NCBI RefSeq assembly: GCF_963677125.1
Contig: NZ_OY781882.1
Span: 1,062,501 to 1,126,500, forward strand
Reading direction: 5' to 3'
Length of the DNA stretch: 64,000 bases
DNA from: an uncultured Desulfobacter sp.
GTDB lineage: Bacteria; Desulfobacterota; Desulfobacteria; Desulfobacterales; Desulfobacteraceae
The notes below the pieces were generated by a model, which was not told where the DNA came from, searched no databases, and saw only the letters and a list, made by a program, of their open reading frames with translations. The position numbers and the translations under genes were made by a program. Within the stretch, counting starts at the first letter, position 1, and the number at the start of each line of letters is the position of its first letter. This document shows positions 1 through 7,922 of this stretch, in pieces.

Positions 1-607
1 AAAATTAAAATCCTCAATCTCATTATTCTCATATAGCCCCTCATTTCAATAATAAAATCCTGGTACAACGTATAAGAATAAGCTTTTAAGGTCTTAAAAA
101 CAAAGCAAAAAATATACCATAGACTAATAGGCAGAAGAGGTTTGCATGGGAGAACTCCGCTATTTAGTATTTACAGATATTTTAGGTATTTTATTTCATA
201 TGGAATATATAGTTAGCAAGTGAAAACAAATTCCTAAATCATGAAAATAAATTCCTAAAATTATGAAAATAATCTATAATTATCGGATGGCTTTCATTCG
301 CTTTGCATTACAACATGAATCTCTTCACTTTTTCCGCATCGTTCATGAAGATAATGGATTACCTTCTCGCCAGTCATTTGGGTATAGTCGATATTTGTCA
401 AAACCCCGAAAACTTTATACCGGTTTTTGTGCATTTCCACTGTTGAAAAAGGAAATTCAAGCTACTTGGCCGGTTCCACGCAAGGTAAGCATGCTTGTTT
501 TTCAAGTCGTCGGCGCTTGGCAATATATCGATAAATGGGTGCCTCGATATGGGCCTGGACTTCATCCACCACAGATTGATTGAGAGTGATGCGTCTGAGG
601 GAGTTTT
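1..607. other. AT-rich left edge, no supported gene
   Basis: I see no convincing coding region here. Short open frames exist on both strands around 263-690, but none has a Shine-Dalgarno site, a recognisable family or a convincing composition. A minus-strand frame around 460-600 reads as a basic helical peptide and could be the tail of a decayed transposase, but I cannot name it. The homology shared with the second recombinase unit starts near 608. Confidence 0.5.
228..270. repeat. tandem 21-22 bp direct repeat
   Basis: Two adjacent near-identical copies, starting AAATTCCTAAA and ending ATGAAAAT, lie at 228-248 and 249-270 in AT-rich DNA. They differ by about one insertion and one substitution. 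Function unknown; they could be iterons or slippage products. Confidence 0.55.
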
Positions 608-642
608 TTTATTCAGATTAAGAGGCTTCTTCCCTGATGACG

Positions 643-670
643 TTCCCAACTTTTGTGGAAAAGTTGGGAA
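643..670. repeat. leader inverted repeat 1 (copy 1)
   Basis: Perfect 12-bp arms (TTCCCAACTTTT at 643-654, AAAAGTTGGGAA at 659-670) flank a 4-nt centre. The counterpart in the second unit is at 58087-58112 with a 6-nt centre. Arms of this length around a short spacer fit a tyrosine recombinase core site or a stable hairpin. The YYYAAC...GTTRRR ends recall integron attC simple sites, but the L boxes are missing. Confidence 0.6.
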
Positions 671-752
671 TGCAAAAATCAACCTCAAGGCCGATCAATA
701 GAAGCGTTCTGGATTTTTTTTAATTTCGGATTTGCTTTTTCAGAAAAAACAT

Positions 753-787
753 CCTAACTTTTATACATATTTTTATCAAAAGTTGGG
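753..787. repeat. leader inverted repeat 2, next to recombinase start (copy 1)
   Basis: Arms CCTAACTTTT (753-762) and AAAAGTTGGG (778-787) have one T-G mismatch and a 15-nt spacer. The right arm holds the only G-rich stretch upstream of the ATG at 801, so the hairpin could mask a weak ribosome binding site. Copy 2 has the same element at 58197-58231 with the same total length. Confidence 0.55.
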
Positions 788-800
788 GTTTCTAAAAAAC

Positions 801-1394
801 ATGAAAAACTTTAATCATCCTAAAAAAGGAAGCCATATTTCTGTTGAACCGATCCGGAAGCAAAAAGACATCAAGCTGATAAAAAAAATCTTACACGATT
901 CTCCTCGAAATCTCTGTTTGTTCACTTTGGGGATTAACACCAATTTGCGGGCCTCAGATCTGTTAAGGATCAAAGTAGAACAGGTGAGGCACCTTCAGCC
1001 CGAGGAAGAAATCACTCTGAAGGAAAAAAAGACCAAAAAGCAAAGACGGATCAACTTAAATCGGGCTTGCATTGAATCAATTCGAAATCTGCTGGAATCT
1101 ATTAATTACGAAAATGATGACTTTCTATTTTTGAGCAACCGGAAGGACAAAAAGGCCTTGACGGTTTCGAGCCTAAGCACGTTGGTTAAAAAATGGTGTA
1201 AAGATATTAACCTAAAGGGGAATTATGCTAGTCACACCCTAAGAAAGACCTGGGGATATCATCAGCGAGTTACCTTCGGCGTCGGGATTCCTGAATTAAT
1301 GGTTTGTTTTAATCACACCAGTCAGAGGCAAACCTTGGATTATCTTTGCGTTCAGCCTGAAGAAATTAAGAGCATCTATCAAAATGAGCTTTAG
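801..1394 (+). CDS. short tyrosine recombinase/integrase (copy 1)
   Basis: This 197-aa protein is essentially a catalytic domain of the tyrosine recombinase (phage integrase) family, lacking the usual N-terminal core-binding SAM-like domain of about 100 residues. The visible active site is complete: R50 (NLRASDLL), a beta-strand lysine near K75, H145 and R148 (SHTLRKT), H172 (FNHTS) and nucleophile Y181 (LDYL). Length and layout recall FimB/FimE-type small recombinases, but I cannot assign it to that group. I chose the ATG at 801 over an upstream in-frame start because the second copy begins at the equivalent Met and only the leader, not the extra codons, is conserved. It probably acts on sites such as the inverted repeats just upstream. 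Confidence 0.85.
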   Translation: MKNFNHPKKGSHISVEPIRKQKDIKLIKKILHDSPRNLCLFTLGINTNLRASDLLRIKVEQVRHLQPEEEITLKEKKTKKQRRINLNRACIESIRNLLESINYENDDFLFLSNRKDKKALTVSSLSTLVKKWCKDINLKGNYASHTLRKTWGYHQRVTFGVGIPELMVCFNHTSQRQTLDYLCVQPEEIKSIYQNEL

Positions 1395-1752
1395 ACAAAG
1401 TTTTAAATTTTATGTCCCGAGCCATTCTTGAGTTGACACTGGGTTCAAAGGAAAACGGACTTCAATTAACATCTACTGTTGGGAGATCCGTCTTTGATAT
1501 AATCTTAAGTGGAGCATCTCAAAAATGAAAACTTAAGATTGAGTCATGTGAACGGAAATTTATGTAAATTTACTATATTTTATTGATTTCACGGGGGTTA
1601 AACGATATTGAGGTGGAGATGCGGTCTGGAAATAGCTAAAAAAGACCATAGATATGGCTGTTATTAAAATCATTATCAGGACCGGATATAAACTTTCTTA
1701 AAATGGTCCTTTATTCAGCCATTTAAAATCAACGCTTCCAAAAGAGGTTAAA
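1395..1752. other. gap between recombinase and restriction island
   Basis: Gene-free stretch of 358 bp. It holds an extended -10 promoter candidate with an overlapping inverted repeat (listed separately). The Shine-Dalgarno GAGG of the following endonuclease gene lies at its right end. No attachment-site-like sequence matching the recombinase leader is present. Confidence 0.5.
1475..1540 (+). promoter_or_regulatory. candidate promoter with overlapping inverted-repeat operator
   Basis: An extended -10 (TGATATAAT, 1495-1503) is overlapped by the left arm of a perfect 10-bp inverted repeat: AATCTTAAGT at 1501-1510 and ACTTAAGATT at 1531-1540, with a 20-nt spacer. The -35 is weak. A repressor bound here would block transcription of the Mrr/type I operon that starts about 240 bp downstream. 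No regulator gene lies next to it. Confidence 0.35.
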
Positions 1753-2667
1753 ATGAGATCTCCATATGATGGAACAGAGAATCTATCTCCCTCAATGGCG
1801 TGTGCTGTTAAAACAGTATACGCAACATTTGAAATACTCAAAGAGTCGGATGGGAACCTTCCTTCAAAAGAGGTGATGAATAAAATCCCCGGTAAGATCA
1901 ACTTAACTGATTGGGAGAAGGAACGGTACGAAAAAACCGGGTATATCAGATGGCAATCAATTCTTCATTTTTATACAATTGACTGTTCCAAGGCCGGATA
2001 TCTTAGGAAACAAAAAGGGGTGTGGTATCTTACAGAAGAAGGTGAAAATGCCATGAGCATGGGAGCCGTTGAGCTTCTTAAAACTGCCTCAAAGAAATAC
2101 CGCAAATGGGACAAAAGCCGGAAATCTGAAAATACCACTGCTCCAGAAGAAGAAATACCAGAAGAAAAGATTCAAAAAGCCACCATTGAACAACTCGAAG
2201 AGAATGCAATTGACGGGATAAAGGAATATCTAACAAATCGAAATCCATATGAATTCCAGGATCTGGTGGCGGCACTTCTCCGAGCTATGGGCTACTACAC
2301 ACCATTCATATCGCCGAAAGGTAAAGATGGCGGAATCGATGTTATTGCATTTCAAGATCCCTTGGGCGCTAATGCCCCACGCATTAAAGTCCAGGTGAAA
2401 CATAGACCCGATGCGGCTATCCCGGTTGATGAAATCCGTTCACTGCTTGGGCTTCTGAATAAAGATGGTGACATTGGGCTGTTTGTGACCTCTGGTAGAT
2501 TCACATCAGATGCTGAACGATTTGCCAGAGATTCCCATATCCATGTCAAACTGATTGATGGGGACACGTTCATTAGCTTGTGGAAAGACTTTTATTCCAA
2601 ACTGTCCGATGAAGAAAAGAACTTTCTGCCATTACAGCCGGTTTATTTTTTAGGGACGAATGAATAA
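1753..2667 (+). CDS. Mrr-type restriction endonuclease
   Basis: A 304-aa protein of the Mrr family, type IV-like endonucleases that cut modified or foreign DNA. Residues 10-110 match the N-terminal winged-helix Mrr_N DNA-binding domain, followed by a charged linker (about 120-150). The C-terminal PD-(D/E)XK domain (165-290) shows D196 in GKDGGIDVIAF and Q214-x-K216 in KVQVKHR, the Mrr catalytic signature. A GAGG Shine-Dalgarno sits five bases before the ATG. It lies just upstream of hsdR in the same direction and is probably co-transcribed, adding a modification-dependent activity to the type I system. Another Mrr-type enzyme is encoded at 52363-53244. Confidence 0.9.
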   Translation: MRSPYDGTENLSPSMACAVKTVYATFEILKESDGNLPSKEVMNKIPGKINLTDWEKERYEKTGYIRWQSILHFYTIDCSKAGYLRKQKGVWYLTEEGENAMSMGAVELLKTASKKYRKWDKSRKSENTTAPEEEIPEEKIQKATIEQLEENAIDGIKEYLTNRNPYEFQDLVAALLRAMGYYTPFISPKGKDGGIDVIAFQDPLGANAPRIKVQVKHRPDAAIPVDEIRSLLGLLNKDGDIGLFVTSGRFTSDAERFARDSHIHVKLIDGDTFISLWKDFYSKLSDEEKNFLPLQPVYFLGTNE

Positions 2668-2682
2668 AGTGAGGATTGTGTT

Positions 2683-5106
2683 TTGCCTGAGATGACTAAA
2701 AGAGATCTTAGCGAACGAGATATTTGTACAAAATTCATTACACCTGCCATTCAGAAATCAGGCTGGAAGCAGTCTCAATTCAGAGAAGAGGTTAAGTTGA
2801 CTGACGGCCGCATCATGGTCCGGGGAAAGCTGGCAGCACGCGTTAAAAATCCAAACGTTAAAGGTGGTCCCAAAAGGGCAGATTATGTTATTTTTGCCCG
2901 ACCCAATGTGCCTATCGCCGTCGTTGAGGCAAAGCGCAATATTTATGAAATAGGCCACGGTATGCAACAAGCCTTGCTGTATGCTGAAATGTTGGATGCA
3001 CCGTTTGCCCTAAGCTCCAATGGAGAAGGTTTCCTTTTGCATGATCGAACAGGCATAACACAACCGATAGAACGGGAAATAGGTTTGGATGCGTTCCCTA
3101 AATTTGACGAATTATGGCCTGTGTATAAACAATGGAAGGGCATTGAAGACGTTGATTCAGAAAATTTGCTCTGCCAACCCTATCATACTGACGGTTCTGG
3201 AAAATCAGCCAGATATTATCAAAGGGTGGCAATTAACAGAGCTATTGAGGCAATTGCGCAGGGTCAACAAAGGCTTTTACTCGTTATGGCCACGGGTACG
3301 GGCAAAACTTACACAGCGTTTCAAATCATTTGGCGTCTATGGAAAGCAAAAAAGAAGACACGGATTTTATTTCTGGCTGACCGCAATATTCTTGTTGATC
3401 AAACCATGTTGCAGGACTTTTCACCATTTGGTGAGGTGATGCATAAGATCACAAACAGGCAGGTTAAAAAGAATTATGAAATCTATCTGTCTTTATATCA
3501 GGCCGTGACTGGGAATGAAGAGTGGAAACAGATCTTCAGGCAGTTCCCCTCAGATTTTTTTGATTTGGTTGTTATTGATGAATGCCATCGGGGAAGCGCT
3601 GCAGAGGATTCCGCATGGCGGGTCGTATTAGAGTATTTCAATGCCGCAACTCACCTAGGGTTGACCGCAACCCCCAAAGAGACCAAAGAGACATCCAATA
3701 CCCATTATTTTGGGGAACCCATTTATACGTATTCATTAAAACAAGGAATTGAAGATGGATTCCTGGCTCCATACAAAGTGATCCGCGTGGTCACTGATGT
3801 TGATGCGCTTGGGTATACACCCGAAAAAGGCAAATTGGATAAATACGGAAAAGAGATTGAGCATCGACAATATAACACCAAAGATTTTGACCGGAACATG
3901 ATCCTGACCCAAAGAACAGAATTTGTGGCCTCAAAAGTCTGGGAATACCTCAAAAATACAGACCCCATGGCAAAAACCATCGTGTTTTGTGATGATCAGC
4001 GCCATGCCGAACGAATGCGTCAGGCATTGGTTCAGTTGATCCCGGAAGCGGCCACTAACAGACGGTATGTGATGAGAATCACGGGAGATGACCAAGAAGG
4101 GAAAGCACAGTTGTCCTATTTCATTGACAATGATGAGCCTTTTCCGGTAATTGCTACAACGTCAAAATTGTTGAGCACGGGAGTTGATGCAAAAACATGT
4201 AAACTCATTGTGCTTGATCAGAGCATTAACTCCATGACCGAGTTTAAGCAAATTATCGGTAGGGGGACACGGATTAGGGAGGATTATCGTAAGCTATATT
4301 TTACGGTAATGGATTTCAAAAACGCCACGCGGCTCTTTGCTGATCCGGAGTTTGACGGGGAGCCGGTCATGATTTATGAGCCAAAGCCTTCCGAATCAAT
4401 CGTTCCACCAGATGATATTGAACAGCCTTTGGATGAAGATCAAAAACCGGAGCGCTTTGAAGACTATGATGAGGCAGAAGACACAGCGACTGGAAAGGAT
4501 GACGTTGCAGAGAAGACTAAGCGTTGGGTAGTGGATGATGTCGAGGTGAATCAAGGCGTATGGCGAGAGCAATACCTTGATGCCGACGGGAAATTGATCA
4601 CCGAAGATTACCGTGTTTTTTTGAAGGAGGAAGTCAGAAAAACACTCCAGCATCGGTTCGGCTCCCTGAAGGAATTTTTAAGTCAGTGGAATTCCGCACA
4701 GCGCAAGCAGGTCATTGTTGATGAACTTAAAAGCCAGGGTGTTGATATAGATGTATTAAAACAGACGATTCCAAATGCTGAGCAGTTTGGAATTTTTGAC
4801 TTAATCGCCCATGTTGCCTTTGACCAGCAGCCGTTGACCAGAAAAGAACGGGCCAACCATGTAAAGAAAAGAAATTATTTCGGTAAATACGGCGAACAGG
4901 CAAGGAAAGTCTTGGAAGCATTGCTGGATAAATATGCAGCCAATGACATTATGGACATTGAAGATCCAAAGATCTTAGAATTGCCGCCGTTCAATAAAAT
5001 AGGGACAAAAACACAGATCCGGCGGGAGATATTCGGCGGGCCTGATAAATATTCAAAAGCCTTAACTGAGCTTGAACAAGCAATTTATGAAAGTTTGAGC
5101 GCATAA
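2683..5106 (+). CDS. hsdR: type I restriction enzyme, R subunit
   Basis: The 807-aa motor and nuclease subunit of a type I restriction enzyme. An N-terminal PD-(D/E)XK nuclease is visible at D67...E82-x-K84. The superfamily 2 translocase follows: Walker A MATGTGKT (202-209), DECH box (299-302), motif III LTATP and motif VI QIIGRGTR. The length and C-terminal region fit the EcoAI/EcoEI (type IB) group. The start is the TTG at 2683, because a GAGG lies eight bases upstream; the nearest ATG at 2692 would be 17 bases from it. It works with HsdM (5128) and HsdS (7919) as a complex that translocates and cuts unmethylated DNA. Confidence 0.93.
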   Translation: MPEMTKRDLSERDICTKFITPAIQKSGWKQSQFREEVKLTDGRIMVRGKLAARVKNPNVKGGPKRADYVIFARPNVPIAVVEAKRNIYEIGHGMQQALLYAEMLDAPFALSSNGEGFLLHDRTGITQPIEREIGLDAFPKFDELWPVYKQWKGIEDVDSENLLCQPYHTDGSGKSARYYQRVAINRAIEAIAQGQQRLLLVMATGTGKTYTAFQIIWRLWKAKKKTRILFLADRNILVDQTMLQDFSPFGEVMHKITNRQVKKNYEIYLSLYQAVTGNEEWKQIFRQFPSDFFDLVVIDECHRGSAAEDSAWRVVLEYFNAATHLGLTATPKETKETSNTHYFGEPIYTYSLKQGIEDGFLAPYKVIRVVTDVDALGYTPEKGKLDKYGKEIEHRQYNTKDFDRNMILTQRTEFVASKVWEYLKNTDPMAKTIVFCDDQRHAERMRQALVQLIPEAATNRRYVMRITGDDQEGKAQLSYFIDNDEPFPVIATTSKLLSTGVDAKTCKLIVLDQSINSMTEFKQIIGRGTRIREDYRKLYFTVMDFKNATRLFADPEFDGEPVMIYEPKPSESIVPPDDIEQPLDEDQKPERFEDYDEAEDTATGKDDVAEKTKRWVVDDVEVNQGVWREQYLDADGKLITEDYRVFLKEEVRKTLQHRFGSLKEFLSQWNSAQRKQVIVDELKSQGVDIDVLKQTIPNAEQFGIFDLIAHVAFDQQPLTRKERANHVKKRNYFGKYGEQARKVLEALLDKYAANDIMDIEDPKILELPPFNKIGTKTQIRREIFGGPDKYSKALTELEQAIYESLSA

Positions 5107-5127
5107 TATTTTAAAAGAAAGAGTTCA

Positions 5128-6864
5128 ATGAGTTTAAGCAGCACAATCAAGAGCATTCAAGACATCATGCGCAAAGATGACGGTGTGGATGGTGATGCCC
5201 AACGTATCGGGCAGTTGACATGGATGCTTTTTTTAAAAGTGTTTGATCAGAGAGAAGAGGAATGGGAAGATGATCTTGCGGATCAGGGAAAAACCTATGT
5301 TTCTCCCTTGCCTGAAGAATGCCGCTGGAGAAACTGGGCCAAATACCTGCCCGGCCCGGACGGTAAATTGGCACCACAGACCGCGGCCAGTGATCTAATC
5401 GCCCATGTGAACAATACGGTTTTTCCCGGTTTAAGAGACATTGTTCTGGACAGCACTGAGGATGAAACATCCAAAGCAAAGGCAAAGGTTGTGCGGAATG
5501 TATTTGCCGATGCCAACAATTACATGAAGTCCGGCACTCTGATGCTCGGTGTAATCGAAAAATTAGACGAGGCCATCAATTTTCACGATTTTAAAACCCG
5601 GGCAAATCTTGGGGATCTGTATGAAAAAATTTTGAACGATCTGAGAAGCGCAGGTAATGCCGGAGAATTCTATACCCCAAGGCCTGTGACCCATTTCATG
5701 GTCCAGATGGTCAACCCCAGACTTGACAAGCGGGAAACCGTTTTGGACCCTGCCTGCGGTACCGGAGGCTTTCTAACGGCCGCCATCAACCATTTCAACG
5801 CCCAAACGACTGAAAAATCCAGCGCAGAAGATAAAAAAGCCATTGAATCCGGGATACGGGGCATTGAAAAAAAACAACTGCCCCATCTTTTGTGCACAAC
5901 AAACATGATGCTCAACGGCATTGACGTTCCTTCCCAAATTGAACATAGAAATACCCTGGCACAGCCCTGGAACGACTGGTCCAATCATGACAAGGCAGAC
6001 TGTGTGATCACCAATCCTCCCTTTGGCGGTATGGAAGAAGACGGCGTGGGCAACGGTTTCCCGGCTGATGTACGCACCCGGGAAACCTCGGATATGTTCC
6101 TTATTCTGATCGTAAAAAAACTGCTCAAGGACGGTGGCCGGGGTGCCATTGTTCTGCCTGACGGAAATCTTTTTGGCGAAGGCGTAAAAGCAAAGGTTAA
6201 GCAGCACCTGATGAACGATTGTCAGCTTCACACCATCATCCGGCTGCCCAATGGGGTCTTTAACCCCTATACCGGCATTAAAACCAACCTGCTTTTTTTT
6301 ACCAAGGGCAAGCCCACAGAAACCATCTGGTATTACGAGCACCCATATCCAGAAGGATATAAGAGCTATTCAAAAACCAAACCCATCACCTTGGAAGAGT
6401 TCCAGGCAGAACGGCAGTGGTGGGGTAAAGAAGAGAATGGTTTTGCCGACCGGGTGGAAAACGAACACGCCTGGAAAGTGGATTTCAAATCCAAAAAGCA
6501 GGCGGCCGAAGCCAAGGCCAAACCCTATTGGGACAAGGCCATCGACTTAAACAACCAGGCCGCAGATCTGGAACTTCAGGCCAAAGAAACCCATGATGAT
6601 GATGAAAAAGAAGAACTGAAAAAGCAGGCGAATAAGCTTCGCCAAAAGGCCAAAGATGAGCAGTCGGCCGGAGATCGTATTTTCTGGCCCATTTATAACC
6701 TGGACCAGAAAAATCCCAACACCCCCGAGGCTATAATCCATGATCCGGATGAACTACTGGCCAAGCTCGAGGGTCTCGCAGTAGAGATAACCAAAACCGA
6801 AAATCAATTGAAACAGGAACTAACCGCAGCCTTTGCCCACCATTTTGAGGGAGACGCGTCATGA
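5128..6864 (+). CDS. hsdM: type I DNA methyltransferase, M subunit
   Basis: 578-aa adenine-N6 methyltransferase subunit. Residues 1-150 form the HsdM N-terminal helical domain. SAM-binding motif I is DPACGTGGF (207-215) and catalytic motif IV is NPPF (296-299), the gamma-class N6-adenine arrangement. A Lys/Glu-rich coiled-coil stretch near 465-515 probably contacts HsdS. It modifies host sites and, with HsdR and HsdS, senses unmodified DNA. The stop overlaps the start of the next gene by four bases, so translation is coupled. Confidence 0.95.
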   Translation: MSLSSTIKSIQDIMRKDDGVDGDAQRIGQLTWMLFLKVFDQREEEWEDDLADQGKTYVSPLPEECRWRNWAKYLPGPDGKLAPQTAASDLIAHVNNTVFPGLRDIVLDSTEDETSKAKAKVVRNVFADANNYMKSGTLMLGVIEKLDEAINFHDFKTRANLGDLYEKILNDLRSAGNAGEFYTPRPVTHFMVQMVNPRLDKRETVLDPACGTGGFLTAAINHFNAQTTEKSSAEDKKAIESGIRGIEKKQLPHLLCTTNMMLNGIDVPSQIEHRNTLAQPWNDWSNHDKADCVITNPPFGGMEEDGVGNGFPADVRTRETSDMFLILIVKKLLKDGGRGAIVLPDGNLFGEGVKAKVKQHLMNDCQLHTIIRLPNGVFNPYTGIKTNLLFFTKGKPTETIWYYEHPYPEGYKSYSKTKPITLEEFQAERQWWGKEENGFADRVENEHAWKVDFKSKKQAAEAKAKPYWDKAIDLNNQAADLELQAKETHDDDEKEELKKQANKLRQKAKDEQSAGDRIFWPIYNLDQKNPNTPEAIIHDPDELLAKLEGLAVEITKTENQLKQELTAAFAHHFEGDAS

Positions 6865-7922
6865 ATGAGCCCACTGTAAAAAAGGGCCATGAGCCATCCC
6901 CCTCCCTTCTCCGGGATATCAAAGATCTCATAGAAACTGGACGTTCCAGTGTTGCCGTGACGGTCAATACGGCGTTGACCTTACTTTACTGGCAGGTGGG
7001 ACAGCGCATCAATAAAGAGGTTTTAAAGGATGAACGGGCCGAATACGGCAAACAGATTTTGCAGACATTGTCTGCAAAATTGACTGAAGCCTATGGCCAG
7101 GGCTGGAGCGAACGGAATCTGGCCTACATGGTGAAATTTGCTGATACGTTTACAGACCCCGACATTTTGCAGACACTATGTGCAAAATTGAGCTGGAGCC
7201 ATTTTAAAGACCTGATTTATATCCAGAACCCGCTCAAGCGGGAATTTTATGCACAGATGTGCCGCCATGAAAGCTGGAGCGTTCGCACCCTGCGTAAGAA
7301 AATTGATGCCATGTTGTTTGAGCGCACCGCCCTGTCCAGAAAACCCGACGAGGTGATCACCCATGAACTGAAAAATTTGCGGGAAACCGACAGGTTGTCC
7401 CCGGACCTGGTGTTTCGGGATCCTTATTTCCTTGATTTTCTGGGGCTCCAGGACCGATACCTGGAAAAAGACCTTGAAGATGCCATTTTGCGGGAACTGG
7501 AGCAGTTCCTGCTGGAGCTTGGCAGTGGATTTGCTTTTCTGGCCCGCCAGAAGCGGTTCCAACTGGACAATGACGACTATTACATTGACCTGCTGTTTTA
7601 CCACCGGGGCCTGAACCGTTTAATCGCCATCGACTTGAAACTGGGCGATTTCAAGGCCCAGGACAAAGGCCAGATGGAACTGTATCTGCGATGGCTTGCC
7701 AAAAATGAGCAGCACCCCGGAGAAAACCCGCCCCTGGGGATCATCCTTTGCGCCGGGAAAAAACAGGAACTGGTGGAGTTGATGGAGCTCAGGCAGTCCG
7801 GCATTCATGTGGCGGAATACCTAACCCTTTTGCCAGAAAAAGCCCTGCTTGAACAAAAACTGCACGACGCCGTGACCAAAGCCCGCCTGCGCCTGGAGAA
7901 CCGGGAGGCAGGGAGGGAATGA
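6861..7922 (+). CDS. DUF1016/YhcG-family PD-(D/E)XK nuclease
   Basis: A 353-aa member of the DUF1016 (YhcG) family: an N-terminal helical DNA-binding-type domain (about 10-170) followed by a PD-(D/E)XK nuclease-like domain (about 200-340). Visible catalytic-type residues are the acidic strand DDYYIDLLF and DLKLG, where the more usual ELK is DLK. Such proteins are common passengers in type I operons, but their role is not settled; an accessory nuclease is the likeliest reading. It overlaps hsdM upstream (four bases) and hsdS downstream (7919-7922), placing it firmly inside the restriction operon. Confidence 0.82.
   Translation: MNEPTVKKGHEPSPSLLRDIKDLIETGRSSVAVTVNTALTLLYWQVGQRINKEVLKDERAEYGKQILQTLSAKLTEAYGQGWSERNLAYMVKFADTFTDPDILQTLCAKLSWSHFKDLIYIQNPLKREFYAQMCRHESWSVRTLRKKIDAMLFERTALSRKPDEVITHELKNLRETDRLSPDLVFRDPYFLDFLGLQDRYLEKDLEDAILRELEQFLLELGSGFAFLARQKRFQLDNDDYYIDLLFYHRGLNRLIAIDLKLGDFKAQDKGQMELYLRWLAKNEQHPGENPPLGIILCAGKKQELVELMELRQSGIHVAEYLTLLPEKALLEQKLHDAVTKARLRLENREAGRE

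Larger units (their letters stand above)
608..1397 (+). mobile_element. short tyrosine recombinase unit, copy 1
   Basis: This ~790 bp stretch aligns with 58048-58840 in the same orientation over its full length. The similarity covers a ~190 bp leader and the 197-codon recombinase gene, and stops abruptly right after the stop codon in both copies. The leader carries two inverted repeats built on CCCAACTTT/AAAGTTGGG at matching positions. The sharp ends suggest that leader plus gene is the duplicated or mobile unit, not only the gene. It forms the left bracket of the 57 kb island. Confidence 0.6.

Noticed and set aside
263..688. Overlapping open frames on both strands near the left edge
   Set aside because: No ribosome site, family match or convincing composition; the strands overlap almost fully, so at most one could be real.
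643..787. Reading the recombinase leader repeats as true integron attC sites
   Set aside because: They have YYYAAC/GTTRRR-like ends but no separate L boxes, no extrahelical bases, and the adjacent recombinase lacks the IntI length and N-terminal domain.
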